Source: an uncultured Pelagibacteraceae bacterium
GTDB taxonomy: Bacteria; Pseudomonadota; Alphaproteobacteria; Pelagibacterales; AG-422-B15
Length of the DNA stretch: 43,582 nucleotides
NCBI GenBank assembly: GCA_902584215.1
Contig: CACHYW010000006.1
Coordinates: forward strand, 1-43,582
Reading direction: 5' to 3'
The stretch's first letter is position 1; each line of letters begins with the position of its first letter. A program made the position numbers and the translations under genes. Of this stretch, positions 9,994 through 20,305 are shown one piece after another. The notes below the pieces were generated by a model. That model made no database searches and was not told the DNA's origin. It saw nothing but the letters and a program-made list of their open reading frames with translations.

Positions 9994-11321
9994 CGCCGTG
10001 CTCCTCTTAGTCGCGATTTTTTGATAAGAGATTCATACTGATAGGCAAACAAGTGACTTTGTATCTGTCCTACAGTATCCATGCCCACTACTACAACAAT
10101 AAGCAAGGATGTACCTCCTAGATAAAAAGGAATTGAATATTGAGATATTAATATTTCTGGCAAAATACAAACGAAAGCCAAATACATTGCGCCTATAGTT
10201 GTGATCCTGGAAAGCACAAAATCAATATACTCAGCTGTTTTTTCTCCAGGGCGTATTCCGGGGATAAATCCACCTTGCCTTTTAAGATTATCTGCAGTTT
10301 CAGTCGGATTAAAAACAATTGAAGTATAGAAAAAAGCAAAAAAGATTATTGCAGAAGCATAAAGTAACATATAGGCAGGTTGTCCTCTGCCCAAAAGTGC
10401 CGCAATATCGTTTAGAAGTCCTGGTTCGGCAGATACATTAAAATTAGCAATGGTTATTGGAAGCAATAATATTGAAGAGGCAAAAATTGCAGGTATTACA
10501 CCAGCAGTATTAAGTTTTAATGGCAAATGTGAACTATCGCCAGCAAACATTTTATTGCCCATTTGCCTTTTTGGATATTGAACTATCAATCTTCTTTGAG
10601 CTCTTTCCATGAATACAATAAATACAACAATTGCAATAATCATTATTAATAGAAGTAGTAGTGTAATTGTCGAAATAGTACCCTGCCTACCCAAGGTCAT
10701 TGTATTAATAAGAGCGCTAGGAATTTCAGCAACAATTCCTGAAAATATAATTAAGGAAATACCATTTCCTATGCCACGACTTGTAATCTGCTCACCAAGC
10801 CACATTAAAAATACTGTTCCACCTGTTAAGGTTATCGTAGTTGATAATCTAAAAAATAATCCTGGATCAGTTACTACTTTTCCAGCTGACTCAAGACCTA
10901 CTGAGATACCATACCCTTGAAGAAGTGCTAATATTACTGTTCCATATCTTGTATATTGAGTAATTTTACGTCTTCCAGGTTCACCCTCTTTTTTAAGGTT
11001 GGCTAAATGCGGCGACACACTCGTCATCAGCTGCATTATGATTGAAGAAGATATGTATGGCATGATTCCTAATGCAAATATGGCCATACGGCTTATTGCA
11101 CCACCTGCAAAAACGTCAAACATCCCAAGTATTCCACTTTGGTTTGTTTCCACAAGTAATTTCAATTGCTCTATATCAATTCCAGGTAGTGGAATGTAGG
11201 TGCCAAATCTATAAATAATTAAAGCACCTAGTGTAAACCAAATTCTTCGCTTCAGTTCTGTAGCTTTAGAAAATACACTAAAATTAAAGTTAGATGCTAA
11301 TTTTTCAGCAGCTGATGCCAT
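9990..11321 (-). CDS. secY: Preprotein translocase subunit SecY
   Basis: 443 aa polytopic; RFGTYIPLPGID, GIGNGISLIIFSGIVAEIP, GGFIPGIRPGEKTAEYID. 4-nt overlap with adk. Confidence 0.97.
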   Translation of the reverse strand: MASAAEKLASNFNFSVFSKATELKRRIWFTLGALIIYRFGTYIPLPGIDIEQLKLLVETNQSGILGMFDVFAGGAISRMAIFALGIMPYISSSIIMQLMTSVSPHLANLKKEGEPGRRKITQYTRYGTVILALLQGYGISVGLESAGKVVTDPGLFFRLSTTITLTGGTVFLMWLGEQITSRGIGNGISLIIFSGIVAEIPSALINTMTLGRQGTISTITLLLLLIMIIAIVVFIVFMERAQRRLIVQYPKRQMGNKMFAGDSSHLPLKLNTAGVIPAIFASSILLLPITIANFNVSAEPGLLNDIAALLGRGQPAYMLLYASAIIFFAFFYTSIVFNPTETADNLKRQGGFIPGIRPGEKTAEYIDFVLSRITTIGAMYLAFVCILPEILISQYSIPFYLGGTSLLIVVVVGMDTVGQIQSHLFAYQYESLIKKSRLRGARR

Positions 11322-11326
11322 TATAA

Positions 11327-11791
11327 CTATTTTCCTTGATTGATCTTTAGTTCTATACCAAGCTTTTTTATCTTATCCTCAGCTGATTTTGTAACTTTCA
11401 CACACTCAATAGGATTTTTTGCTTTTAGCTCACCTGTACCAAGAATTTTAAGAAATCTTTTATCTTTATTTTTTATAATTCCTAACTTTTTTAAAAGAAG
11501 AATATTAATCAACTGATCTTCTTTTATAGAATTCTTATCTATTAGTTTTTGCATTGCGTCTAAATTCATTTCATAATAATTTTTCTTTGCAAAGTTTTTA
11601 AAACCAAATTTAGGGAGTCTTCGATGAAGTGGCATTTGGCCACCTTCAAAACCATTTATTGCTACCCCTGACCTGGCTTTTTGTCCTTTATGTCCGCTTC
11701 CAGAAGTCTTGCCTTTTCCTGATCCGATACCTCTTCCTACTCTTTTCTTTGATCTGTAAGAACTATGTTTTACTACTTCATTTAATTTCAT
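11327..11791 (-). CDS. rplO: 50S ribosomal protein L15
   Basis: KKRVGRGIGSGKGKTSGSGHKGQKARSG; FEGGQMPLHRRLPKFGF. Confidence 0.97.
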   Translation of the reverse strand: MKLNEVVKHSSYRSKKRVGRGIGSGKGKTSGSGHKGQKARSGVAINGFEGGQMPLHRRLPKFGFKNFAKKNYYEMNLDAMQKLIDKNSIKEDQLINILLLKKLGIIKNKDKRFLKILGTGELKAKNPIECVKVTKSAEDKIKKLGIELKINQGK

Positions 11792-11792
11792 T

Positions 11793-11975
11793 TTATTGCT
11801 CTTCCGTTTTAATTAAATGCTCAACTTTTTTTACCATTCCATTAATTGCGGGAGTAGAATCAAGTATTACGTGGCTATTTAATTTTCTTAAACCTAAACC
11901 TCTTACAGTTGCAATCTGATCTTTTTGAGAACCAATTGTACTTTTTGTTAAAGTAATTTTTATTTTCTTACTCAT
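11793..11975 (-). CDS. rpmD: 50S ribosomal protein L30
   Basis: 60 aa; [34 protein letters not shown] between rplO and rpsE. Confidence 0.95.
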   Translation of the reverse strand: MSKKIKITLTKSTIGSQKDQIATVRGLGLRKLNSHVILDSTPAINGMVKKVEHLIKTEEQ

Positions 11976-12508
11976 GATGACTCTCTCGCTGAGGTAATAT
12001 TGCCAACTTTTTTACTTCTTCTTGCAGCTATTATTTTAGGTGATTTTTGATTTTTTAAACCGTCAACAGCAGCTCTTATAATGTTGTATGGATTAGTACT
12101 TCCAACAGATTTTGCCACTATATCCTGAACTCCAAGTAGTTCAAATACTGCTCTCACTGAACCACCAGCAATTATTCCTGTACCGGATGGAGCAGATCTC
12201 ATAACTACTTTTGATGAACCGTGTGCGCCAACTATATCATGATGCAGTGTTCTACCCTCTCTAAGGGGCACTTTAATTAGTGTCTTTTTTGCTGAGTCAG
12301 TGGCTTTCTTTATTGCTTCTGGAACCTCTTTTGCTTTTCCGTGGCCAAACCCGACTTTTCCTGACTCATCTCCTGCGACTACTAATGCTGCAAAACCAAA
12401 GCGCCTTCCACCTTTAACAACCTTAGTAACTCTATTAATTGCAACTAGCTTATCTTTTATTTCAACACCGTTTTGATCTTTATCTCTATTTTTATTTTCT
12501 TTATTCAT
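11972..12508 (-). CDS. rpsE: 30S ribosomal protein S5
   Basis: [44 protein letters not shown]. Confidence 0.98.
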   Translation of the reverse strand: MNKENKNRDKDQNGVEIKDKLVAINRVTKVVKGGRRFGFAALVVAGDESGKVGFGHGKAKEVPEAIKKATDSAKKTLIKVPLREGRTLHHDIVGAHGSSKVVMRSAPSGTGIIAGGSVRAVFELLGVQDIVAKSVGSTNPYNIIRAAVDGLKNQKSPKIIAARRSKKVGNITSARESS

Positions 12509-12517
12509 AATTTTTCC

Positions 12518-12865
12518 TTAAAAACTTAAGCCGTTTGATCTTGCTTCATCTGCAATATTCTTAATAATTCCATGATAAATATTTGGTCCACGATCAAGAT
12601 AAATATTTGTAATTCCCTTCTCCTTAGCGGCCTTGGCAATTTCTGCTCCAAGTATTTTTGCATTTTCAATATTACATGCGTTTTTCTGTTTAGCTGACTT
12701 TACTGATGATGCGCTGCAAATAGTTTTGCCTTGATTATCATCAATTATTTGCACATAGAGACATTTTGAAGATTTAAACACAGAAAGTCTTGGAAGACCT
12801 TTATTGTTCCTCTTAAGTTTGTATCTAATCCTATTGGATCTTTTTTGTTTACTTGAAATAGGCAT
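12518..12865 (-). CDS. rplR: 50S ribosomal protein L18
   Basis: GLPRLSVFKSSKCLYVQIIDD; YLDRGPNIYHGIIKNIADEARSNGLSF. Confidence 0.97.
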   Translation of the reverse strand: MPISSKQKRSNRIRYKLKRNNKGLPRLSVFKSSKCLYVQIIDDNQGKTICSASSVKSAKQKNACNIENAKILGAEIAKAAKEKGITNIYLDRGPNIYHGIIKNIADEARSNGLSF

Positions 12866-13398
12866 TATTTTTTCTTACCTTCTTTTCGATTAATATACTC
12901 GTCTGCATACTTAATTCCCTTGCCTTTATAAGGCTCAGGTCCTCTAAATGACCTGATTTCTGCAGCTGTTTGTCCTACTAATTGTTTATTAGGACCCTTT
13001 ATTTCAATATTGTTCTGCTTATCAACAGATACCGAAATATCCTCTGGAATGTCATAATTAATTGGATGACTAAAACCGAGCATTAATTCAAGTACTTTAC
13101 CTTTAAGAGTAGCTCTATACCCTACGCCATTCATTTCTAATTTTTTTGAAAACCCTTCACTTACGCCAACTATAATATTGTTTACAATATTTCTCTGTAA
13201 ACCCCAGAATGGCAAAAGAGATTTATTTTCACTCTTAGGCTTCATTTTAATAATATTTTCTTCAATGTTAACTTCAATATCTTCATTTAGAGGTGATTCA
13301 AGTTTTCCCATTGGGCCCTCAGCCATAAAAATACCATCCTGTACATTAACTTTAACAGTATTGGGTATCATTATTTCTTTTGAACCAACTCTTGACAT
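12865..13398 (-). CDS. rplF: 50S ribosomal protein L6
   Basis: MSRVGSKEIMIPNTVKVNVQDG; FRGPEPYKGKGIKYADEYINRKEGKKK. Confidence 0.98.
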   Translation of the reverse strand: MSRVGSKEIMIPNTVKVNVQDGIFMAEGPMGKLESPLNEDIEVNIEENIIKMKPKSENKSLLPFWGLQRNIVNNIIVGVSEGFSKKLEMNGVGYRATLKGKVLELMLGFSHPINYDIPEDISVSVDKQNNIEIKGPNKQLVGQTAAEIRSFRGPEPYKGKGIKYADEYINRKEGKKK

Positions 13399-13400
13399 AG

Positions 13401-13799
13401 TTAAAAGACCTTACAAATAATTTCACCACCAACTTTTTGCTCTCGCGCATCGGTATCAGTCATGACACCTTTTGATGTAGAAATGATAGATATGCCCAAA
13501 CCATTATGTACATAAGGTATTCTCTCAGCTCCAGAATAAACTCTTCTTCCTGGTTTAGAAATTCTTGTAATATCAGATATTACTGGACCTCTATCATCAT
13601 ATTTCAATTCTATATCTAACTCTTCTTTACCTGATGTGTGTTTAGTGCGTGCGTAGCCTCTGATATAACCCTCATTTTTTAAAACTTCTAATATTCTTTC
13701 TCTCATCTTAGAAACAGGAGAAGAAACGATTGGCTTATTGCGCATTTGTGCGTTTCTTATTCTGCTAAATAAATCTGATAATGGATCTTGTAGCGACAT
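13401..13799 (-). CDS. rpsH: 30S ribosomal protein S8
   Basis: [52 protein letters not shown]. Confidence 0.98.
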   Translation of the reverse strand: MSLQDPLSDLFSRIRNAQMRNKPIVSSPVSKMRERILEVLKNEGYIRGYARTKHTSGKEELDIELKYDDRGPVISDITRISKPGRRVYSGAERIPYVHNGLGISIISTSKGVMTDTDAREQKVGGEIICKVF

Positions 13800-13811
13800 A
13801 TTTTTTCCTTT

Positions 13812-14117
13812 CTACCAACTTGATTTATTCATTCCTGGTATTTGACCCTTTGAAGCTAAGTCTCTAAGAGCTATACGGGATAATCTCACTCTTTTATGAT
13901 AACCTCTAGGCCTTCCAGTCAATTCACATCTATTTCTAACCCTTGTTCTCGCTCCATTCCTTCGAAGTTTGGACAACTTTAATTGGGCCTGAAATCTTTC
14001 ATCAATCGGAGTAGATTTATTCATAATAAGTTCTTTTAATTGAGATCTTTTATTTAGATCTTTTTCCGACATTTGAATTCTACGTTTATTTTTTTCTATA
14101 GAGCTTTTTTTTGCCAT
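13812..14117 (-). CDS. rpsN: 30S ribosomal protein S14
   Basis: NRCELTGRPRGYHKRVRLSRIALRDLASKGQIPGMNKSSW; long form without zinc-ribbon cysteines. Confidence 0.98.
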   Translation of the reverse strand: MAKKSSIEKNKRRIQMSEKDLNKRSQLKELIMNKSTPIDERFQAQLKLSKLRRNGARTRVRNRCELTGRPRGYHKRVRLSRIALRDLASKGQIPGMNKSSW

Positions 14118-14125
14118 ACCTTTAC

Positions 14126-14680
14126 CTAATCTATTATTGGAAAATTTAAAAATTTTAAAAGAAGTAATGCTTCATCATCATTCTTTGCCGTTGTGCAAAT
14201 TGCAACATCTAAACCACGAGTTTTATCAATTTTATCTACATTAATTTCAGGGAATATTGTGCATTCCTTAATGCCAAAAGAGTAATTGCCCTTACCATCG
14301 AAGCTATTTTTATTCAAGCCTCTAAAATCTCTGATTCTTGGTAAAGCAATAGTCACAAGTCTATCAATAAATTCATACATTCTATGACCTCTGAGAGTTA
14401 CTTTTACTCCTAGTGGCATTCCATCTCTAATTTTAAATGTAGCAATGGATTTTCTTGCTTTTGTAACCAATGGTAGTTGTCCAGAAATAACTGCGAGTTG
14501 GTCAGATGCTGACTGTATAACTTTATTGTCATTAACAGCATCGCCCAATCCCATATTCAAGGAGACTTTTGACAATTTTGGTAATGAAAGAGTATTTTGC
14601 CTAGAAAGCTTTTCTTTTAACTTAGGAACTATTGTATCGGTATATATCTCTTTCAGTCTTGGAGTATAATTATCCATCAA
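14126..14680 (-). CDS. rplE: 50S ribosomal protein L5
   Basis: [49 protein letters not shown]. Confidence 0.98.
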   Translation of the reverse strand: MMDNYTPRLKEIYTDTIVPKLKEKLSRQNTLSLPKLSKVSLNMGLGDAVNDNKVIQSASDQLAVISGQLPLVTKARKSIATFKIRDGMPLGVKVTLRGHRMYEFIDRLVTIALPRIRDFRGLNKNSFDGKGNYSFGIKECTIFPEINVDKIDKTRGLDVAICTTAKNDDEALLLLKFLNFPIID

Positions 14681-14981
14681 GTTGCTCTCCTGTTTTGACG
14701 TTTATTCTTACCTTTTTATTATCTTTCAAAAAAGAATAGCCAACTCGTGTTCCTTTTTTTGTTTTCTTATCAAGTAACATTAAGTTTGACAATGTTATAG
14801 GCATTTCCTTATTAATAATGCCTCCTTCATTTTTTTGGTCTTGCTTCTGGTGTTTTTTTGACATATTGACACCCTTAACCAAAGCTTTATCGCCCAATAT
14901 CATAATGACTTCGCCTTCTTTTCCTTTATCTTTACCTGTATTTACAGTTACTTGGTCGCCTTTTTTTATTCTCATAGACAT
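14670..14981 (-). CDS. rplX: 50S ribosomal protein L24
   Basis: [25 protein letters not shown]. Track start (15044) runs back into rplN; ATG at 14981 abuts the rplN stop (TAATG). Confidence 0.95.
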   Translation of the reverse strand: MSMRIKKGDQVTVNTGKDKGKEGEVIMILGDKALVKGVNMSKKHQKQDQKNEGGIINKEMPITLSNLMLLDKKTKKGTRVGYSFLKDNKKVRINVKTGEQLDG

Positions 14982-15349
14982 TATAAAACCTCCGGAGCAA
15001 GTGAAATAATTTTCATTTGTTTCTTCAATCTCAGTTCTCTGCAAACTGGGCCAAATATTCTCGTACCCACTGGTTCTCCCTGAGTATTAATAAGAACCGC
15101 TGCATTTGAATCAAATTTTATTGTACTGCCATCAACTCTCTTTAATTCTTTTCTAGTTCTTACTATCACAGCTTTATGTACTGTACCTTTTTTTACTTTT
15201 CCTTTAGGAATAGCATCTTTTACTGTTACTACAATTATATCGCCAACTGATGCAAATCTTCTTTTAGATCCACCTAATACTTTTATACAGAGGACTTCTT
15301 TTGCCCCTGAATTATCTGCAACACTTAGTCTTGACTCAACTTGTATCAT
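14981..15349 (-). CDS. rplN: 50S ribosomal protein L14
   Basis: [33 protein letters not shown]. Confidence 0.98.
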   Translation of the reverse strand: MIQVESRLSVADNSGAKEVLCIKVLGGSKRRFASVGDIIVVTVKDAIPKGKVKKGTVHKAVIVRTRKELKRVDGSTIKFDSNAAVLINTQGEPVGTRIFGPVCRELRLKKQMKIISLAPEVL

Positions 15350-15577
15350 TTAACTAACAGCTACCCATCTTTTAAGTTTTGAAATTGGTTTTGACTCCAT
15401 TATTTTTACCTTATCACCAGTATTGAATTGATTTTCAGGATCGTGTGCACTATATTTTTTTGAGCGCCTAATAACTTTCTTTAAAAAAGGATGTTTAAAC
15501 TTTCTTTCAACTAGCACAGTAATTGTCTTATCTTGTTTATTGCTGATTACTGTTCCCTGTAGTATTTTTTTTGGCAT
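15350..15577 (-). CDS. rpsQ: 30S ribosomal protein S17
   Basis: [42 protein letters not shown]. Confidence 0.97.
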   Translation of the reverse strand: MPKKILQGTVISNKQDKTITVLVERKFKHPFLKKVIRRSKKYSAHDPENQFNTGDKVKIMESKPISKLKRWVAVS

Positions 15578-15578
15578 A

Positions 15579-15770
15579 TTAATTTCCTAATTTTTCATTC
15601 ATTATAGTTTTTATTCTTGCTATTAGCTTTCTAACTTTAAATATACGAGAAGTATTTTCTAGCTGGCCTGAGCTCTTTTGGAATCTTAAGTTAAAGGACT
15701 CCTTATATAAGTTGCTCAACTCTGTTTTAAGCTGATCATTTGTTTTTTTTCTTATTTCTTCTACCTTCAT
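15579..15770 (-). CDS. rpmC: 50S ribosomal protein L29
   Basis: 63 aa; [43 protein letters not shown]. Confidence 0.97.
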   Translation of the reverse strand: MKVEEIRKKTNDQLKTELSNLYKESFNLRFQKSSGQLENTSRIFKVRKLIARIKTIMNEKLGN

Positions 15771-15779
15771 CTTTTTCCT

Positions 15780-16193
15780 TTATCTTATGAGTTGTCCAAC
15801 AACTTTAGTCTTAATAGGTAGCTTCGAGGAAGCTCTCCCAAAAGCTTCTTTTGCTATCGATTGTGATACACCGTCAACTTCAAATAAAATCTTACCTGGC
15901 TTCACCCGACATGCCCAAAATTCTGGCGAACCTTTTCCTTTACCCATTCTTACTTCTGTTGGCTTCTTTGATACTGGAACATCTGGAAAAATTCTAACCC
16001 AAACACGTCCCGCTCTTTTCATAAACCTTGTCATTGCAACCCTTGCTGCTTCTATTTGTCTGGCAGTAATCCTCTCAGCTTCTAACGCCTTAAGCCCATA
16101 AGTCCCATAGTTCAAACTAGTTGCAGAAGTTGCAACGCCTTTAATTCTACCTTTGTGAGCTTTTCTGAATTTCGTTTTTTTTGGCTGTAACAT
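15780..16193 (-). CDS. rplP: 50S ribosomal protein L16
   Basis: [58 protein letters not shown]. Confidence 0.98.
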   Translation of the reverse strand: MLQPKKTKFRKAHKGRIKGVATSATSLNYGTYGLKALEAERITARQIEAARVAMTRFMKRAGRVWVRIFPDVPVSKKPTEVRMGKGKGSPEFWACRVKPGKILFEVDGVSQSIAKEAFGRASSKLPIKTKVVGQLIR

Positions 16194-16196
16194 AAC

Positions 16197-16868
16197 TTAT
16201 CCTAATTTATTTGGATTATTTTCCATTTCGTGAGGGGCGTTATCGTCTATGTCCCCTTTATATATCCATACTTTGATACCACATGCGCCATATGTTGTTT
16301 GCGCAGTTGCTATTGCATAATCAACATTTGCCCTAAATGTGTGCAATGGAACTCTTCCCTCTCTATACCACTCTGTTCTCGCGATTTCAGTTCCACCAAG
16401 GCGGCCTCCACAATTTACTCTTATACCATCAGCTCCTAGCCTCATTGCAGATTGAACAGATCTTTTCATTGCTCTTCTAAATGAAACCCTTCTCTCAAGT
16501 TGTTCTGCAATTGCATCAGCTATGAGTTGAGCCTCAACCTCTGGCTTTCTAATCTCAACTAAATTTATTGAAACATCATCTGATGTAAATTCCGAAATTT
16601 TCTTTTTGAGCTTTTCTATATCACTACCTTTTTTACCAATAATTAACCCTGGTCGAGCTGAATAAATAGTTACTTGAGCTTTCTTTGCTGGTCTTTCTAT
16701 CTGAATTTTAGCTACAGCACATTTTTTCAGTTTTCTTTCAAGATACGATCTGATTTTAAGGTCTTCTTGTAAAAATGAACCAAATTCTTTCTTATTGGCA
16801 TACCATTTGGATTGCCATTTTTTATTAAGAATTAATCTTAGCCCAATAGGATTTACTTTCTGTCCCAT
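16197..16868 (-). CDS. rpsC: 30S ribosomal protein S3
   Basis: [26 protein letters not shown] motif [14 protein letters not shown]. Confidence 0.98.
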   Translation of the reverse strand: MGQKVNPIGLRLILNKKWQSKWYANKKEFGSFLQEDLKIRSYLERKLKKCAVAKIQIERPAKKAQVTIYSARPGLIIGKKGSDIEKLKKKISEFTSDDVSINLVEIRKPEVEAQLIADAIAEQLERRVSFRRAMKRSVQSAMRLGADGIRVNCGGRLGGTEIARTEWYREGRVPLHTFRANVDYAIATAQTTYGACGIKVWIYKGDIDDNAPHEMENNPNKLG

Positions 16869-16871
16869 ATT

Positions 16872-17255
16872 CTATGCTTCTTTCTCCAATTTCTTATTTT
16901 GTACTTCTGCAACTTTAATCGTAACATTAGTTAGATGCTTGTTTATTCTTCCTGGCCTACCTTTTGCTCTTGGTCTCCATCTCTTCATGACCATACTTTT
17001 TCCACAATAGGCTTCTGTTACCTGTAAGATGTCTATATCTAGCTGATGATTGTTTTCAGCATTCGCTACCGCACTATTTAGTACCTTACTAATATCTTTA
17101 GCAATGCCTCTTGAGGAAAATTTTAGAAGGTTAATTGCCTCAGAAGCCTTCTTTCCTCTAATCATTTCAAGAACAATATTCGCTTTTGAGGGACTAACCC
17201 TCAAATTTCTTAAAATGGCATAAGCTTCATTATCTTTTCTTACTAAATGCTTCAT
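16872..17255 (-). CDS. rplV: 50S ribosomal protein L22
   Basis: LRVSPSKANIVLEMIRGKKASEAINLLKF; RWRPRAKGRPGRINKHLTNVTIKV. Confidence 0.97.
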   Translation of the reverse strand: MKHLVRKDNEAYAILRNLRVSPSKANIVLEMIRGKKASEAINLLKFSSRGIAKDISKVLNSAVANAENNHQLDIDILQVTEAYCGKSMVMKRWRPRAKGRPGRINKHLTNVTIKVAEVQNKKLEKEA

Positions 17256-17257
17256 AA

Positions 17258-17527
17258 TTATTTAGTTTTTTTATCTCCAGTATGACTATTAAAAGTTCTT
17301 GTTGGTGAAAACTCGCCAAGTTTATGACCTACCATATCCTCAGTAACGTTGACTGGAATAAACCTCTTACCATTATGTACAGCAAAGTTAACCCCTACGA
17401 ACTCAGGCAATATAGTAGATCTTCTTGACCACGTTTTAATAACGCCACCTTTGCCCCCATCTGCTGCCTTAACTTTCTTTAATAGATGACTATCAACAAA
17501 TGGTCCTTTCCAAACAGATCTCGTCAT
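17258..17527 (-). CDS. rpsS: 30S ribosomal protein S19
   Basis: [45 protein letters not shown]. Confidence 0.98.
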   Translation of the reverse strand: MTRSVWKGPFVDSHLLKKVKAADGGKGGVIKTWSRRSTILPEFVGVNFAVHNGKRFIPVNVTEDMVGHKLGEFSPTRTFNSHTGDKKTK

Positions 17528-17529
17528 TT

Positions 17530-18372
17530 TTAAACCTCTATCCTTGCTTTTTTGTCAGTTTTTCTCTTTATAATAAATTTATCTGTTCTTTTATTATTTC
17601 TCGTCTTTTTTCCCTTAGTCGGTTTTCCCCATGGAGTGACAGGATCTCGACCGCCAGATGTTTTACCTTCTCCTCCACCATGGGGGTGATCAATTGGATT
17701 CATAGCTACACCTCTCACAGATGGCCTAACACCTAGCCATCTTTTTCTTCCAGCTTTTCCTAATTTTTGGTTTTTTTTATCAATATTTGACAGAACACCA
17801 ATTGTAGCTCTGCACTCTTCTCTTACTTTTCTTTGCTCACCAGAGGGCAACTTAATAGCTACGTATCCATCAGACTTGCCAACAATCTGAGTTGAAGAAC
17901 CGGCAGATCTGGCTAATTGTGCGCCACTTCCAATTTTTAACTCAATGTTATGTATATCTATTCCAACTGGGATATCAGACATGGGCATACAATTGCCAAT
18001 TCTGATTTCTTTTTTTTCACCAGATATTACTTGGTCACCAGCTTTTAAATCCTTTGGCGCCAGAATATAGCTTTTAGTTCCGTCAGTATATGTAATTAAC
18101 GCAATGTAAGAAGATCTATTTGGATCATATTCAATTCTATCTACAGTTGCACTTTCAGTATTATTTCTTTTAAAATCAATAATCCTATATTTTGCTTTAT
18201 GACCTCCACCTTTTCGTCTCATTGTAATTCTGCCTGTATTGTTTCTTCCACCTTTTTTTGAAAGGCCAGTTGTTAGAGACTTGACTGGTTTACCTGTCCA
18301 TAAACCTTTTTTATCAACAAGTGTTAGTCCACGTGTTCCGGGAGTATTTGGTCTGAATTTTTTTAAAGGCAT
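17530..18372 (-). CDS. rplB: 50S ribosomal protein L2
   Basis: 280 aa; [39 protein letters not shown]. Confidence 0.98.
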   Translation of the reverse strand: MPLKKFRPNTPGTRGLTLVDKKGLWTGKPVKSLTTGLSKKGGRNNTGRITMRRKGGGHKAKYRIIDFKRNNTESATVDRIEYDPNRSSYIALITYTDGTKSYILAPKDLKAGDQVISGEKKEIRIGNCMPMSDIPVGIDIHNIELKIGSGAQLARSAGSSTQIVGKSDGYVAIKLPSGEQRKVREECRATIGVLSNIDKKNQKLGKAGRKRWLGVRPSVRGVAMNPIDHPHGGGEGKTSGGRDPVTPWGKPTKGKKTRNNKRTDKFIIKRKTDKKARIEV

Positions 18373-18378
18373 TTTTTA

Positions 18379-18672
18379 TTATACTCCTGCATTAATATCA
18401 ATTGTTTGACCTTCTTCTAGAGTTACAAAAGCTTTTTTGTAATCAGATCTTTTTCCAAGCGATCCTCTAAATGCTTTTAACTTACCCTTTACTATTGAAG
18501 TGTTCACTTTTTTGACTTTTACTTTGAATATATTTTCTATTGCAGTTTTTATTTCTTTCTTATTACTAGTTTTATTAACCTGAAACGTAACTTGATTAAA
18601 TTCTGCACCTAAAGAAGACTTCTCAGTGATAATAGGCTTAATAATTGTTTTAAAATCTTTGATACTAGGCAT
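18379..18672 (-). CDS. rplW: 50S ribosomal protein L23
   Basis: IIKPIITEKSSLGAEFNQVTFQVNKTSNKKEIKTAIENIFKVKVKKVNT. Confidence 0.96.
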   Translation of the reverse strand: MPSIKDFKTIIKPIITEKSSLGAEFNQVTFQVNKTSNKKEIKTAIENIFKVKVKKVNTSIVKGKLKAFRGSLGKRSDYKKAFVTLEEGQTIDINAGV

Positions 18673-18673
18673 T

Positions 18674-19294
18674 TTATTTATAATTCTTTTCTAGTTGAGC
18701 TAATGCATCTTTACTTATTATCAATTTCTGGTGACTTAAAAGGTCAAGAGCATTCACTGATTTAACACTTAAATACTTAATGTCTTTTAAATTTCTCGCT
18801 GCAAGAGATAAATTTTGGTTAGGTGTATCACCTTCTAATAACAATGCAGAGTTAATTTTTTGTTTATCTAAATAACTCTTTAAGATCTTAGTTTTTGGCT
18901 CAGCGATTTTAAGTTCATCTATTAAAATTAGATCATTACATTTTACTTTTTCAGATAAAATATGTTTAATGGCCAAGTTTCTGAGGCGTTTTGGAAGTTT
19001 TTTTAATGACCTTACTCCTCTAAGGTTGTGAGCCATGCCACCACTTCTGAAAATATTTGCCTTCTTAGAACCATGTCTTGCGCCACCGCCACCTTTTTGC
19101 CTACCTAATTTCTGTGTTGTACCTGCGACCTCTGAACGATTTTTGGTTCTCGCACGTTGAGGTTTTTTATTGGACTCATTCCATCTAACAAGAGAACTTA
19201 TAACTGAAAAATCAGGCTTTAAATTAAAGATGGCTTCGTTGAGCTCCATGGACTCTGTGCTCTTACCATTCATTTTATGCAGCTCTACTTGCAT
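18674..19294 (-). CDS. rplD: 50S ribosomal protein L4
   Basis: RSEVAGTTQKLGRQKGGGGARHGSKKANIFRSGGMAHNLRGVRS. Confidence 0.97.
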   Translation of the reverse strand: MQVELHKMNGKSTESMELNEAIFNLKPDFSVISSLVRWNESNKKPQRARTKNRSEVAGTTQKLGRQKGGGGARHGSKKANIFRSGGMAHNLRGVRSLKKLPKRLRNLAIKHILSEKVKCNDLILIDELKIAEPKTKILKSYLDKQKINSALLLEGDTPNQNLSLAARNLKDIKYLSVKSVNALDLLSHQKLIISKDALAQLEKNYK

Positions 19295-19296
19295 TC

Positions 19297-19986
19297 CTAT
19301 TTATCTTTCTTTGTTGATTTTTCTTCTTGTACAGAAGTACCTTCAACTTCTTTAATATCATTTTTCTTTATAGAGTCTTCAACCACTAGCCATGTTCCTC
19401 GCGCACCAGGTGTCGCTCCCTTTACGCAAATAATATTTTTTGCTTCGTCTACTTTTACTACTTGTAAATTTTGAAGAGTTTTGTGGACATCACCATACTG
19501 ACCTGCCATCTTTTTTCCTTTAAAGACCTTACCAGGGTCCTGACATTGTCCCGTTGAACCAGCACTTCTATGAGAAATAGAGACTCCATGGGAAGCTCTC
19601 AAACCTGAAAAGTTATGTCTTTTCATCACTCCTGCAAATCCTTTACCCTTCGTGAAACCAGACACATCTATAAATTGACCTTCCTGAAAATGACTTGCAT
19701 TCAATTCGTCGCCTGACTTTAATTCAGCGTCTTTATCTATTGAAAATTCTCTGAGGTATTTAAAAGTCTCACTCTTTTTCTTTTCAAAAAATCCCTTCTG
19801 AGCCTTATTGGCCTTTTTTAATTTACATGCTCCAACTAAGACTTTGTCAGCATTTTTATCATTAGAATCAATCCTTTCAACTATCTGACATTGATCGATA
19901 TGCAAGACAGTCACTGGAATATTCGTACCGCTTTGTGTATACAAATTACTCATTCCTATTTTTTTTGCGATTATACCTGTTCTCAT
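19297..19986 (-). CDS. rplC: 50S ribosomal protein L3 with charged C-terminal tail
   Basis: GIIAKKIGMSNLYTQSGTNIPVTVL; FTKGKGFAGVMKRHNFSGLRASHGVSISHRSAGSTGQCQDPGKVFKGKKMAGQYG. Confidence 0.97.
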   Translation of the reverse strand: MRTGIIAKKIGMSNLYTQSGTNIPVTVLHIDQCQIVERIDSNDKNADKVLVGACKLKKANKAQKGFFEKKKSETFKYLREFSIDKDAELKSGDELNASHFQEGQFIDVSGFTKGKGFAGVMKRHNFSGLRASHGVSISHRSAGSTGQCQDPGKVFKGKKMAGQYGDVHKTLQNLQVVKVDEAKNIICVKGATPGARGTWLVVEDSIKKNDIKEVEGTSVQEEKSTKKDK

Positions 19987-19988
19987 AT

Positions 19989-20297
19989 CTATAACTTGAT
20001 TTCTACATCAACTCCGGATGCTAGATCCAATTTCATGAGCGCATCTACTGTTTGAGGTGTTGGATCAACGATCTCAATCAAGCGCTTATGCGTTCTTATC
20101 TCAAATTGCTCTCTACTTTTTTTATTTACGTGAGGTGATCTTAAAACAGTAAATTTTTCGTTATTAGTAGGAAGAGGAATTGGTCCCTTAACCATTGCTC
20201 CTGTGCGCTTTGCCGTATCCACTATTTCAACTGACGACTTATCCAGAACCCCATGGTCAAATGCTTTAAGTCTGATTTTTATATTTTGATTTTCCAT
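19989..20297 (-). CDS. rpsJ: 30S ribosomal protein S10
   Basis: [39 protein letters not shown]. Confidence 0.98.
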   Translation of the reverse strand: MENQNIKIRLKAFDHGVLDKSSVEIVDTAKRTGAMVKGPIPLPTNNEKFTVLRSPHVNKKSREQFEIRTHKRLIEIVDPTPQTVDALMKLDLASGVDVEIKL

Positions 20298-20305
20298 TAC
20301 TCTAA

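Noticed and set aside
14982-15044. N-terminal extension [21 protein letters not shown] of L24
   Set aside because: Lies inside rplN; the L24 start at 14981 overlaps the rplN stop in a typical TAATG arrangement.
15787-16101. 104-aa plus-strand ORF
   Set aside because: Antisense to rplP.
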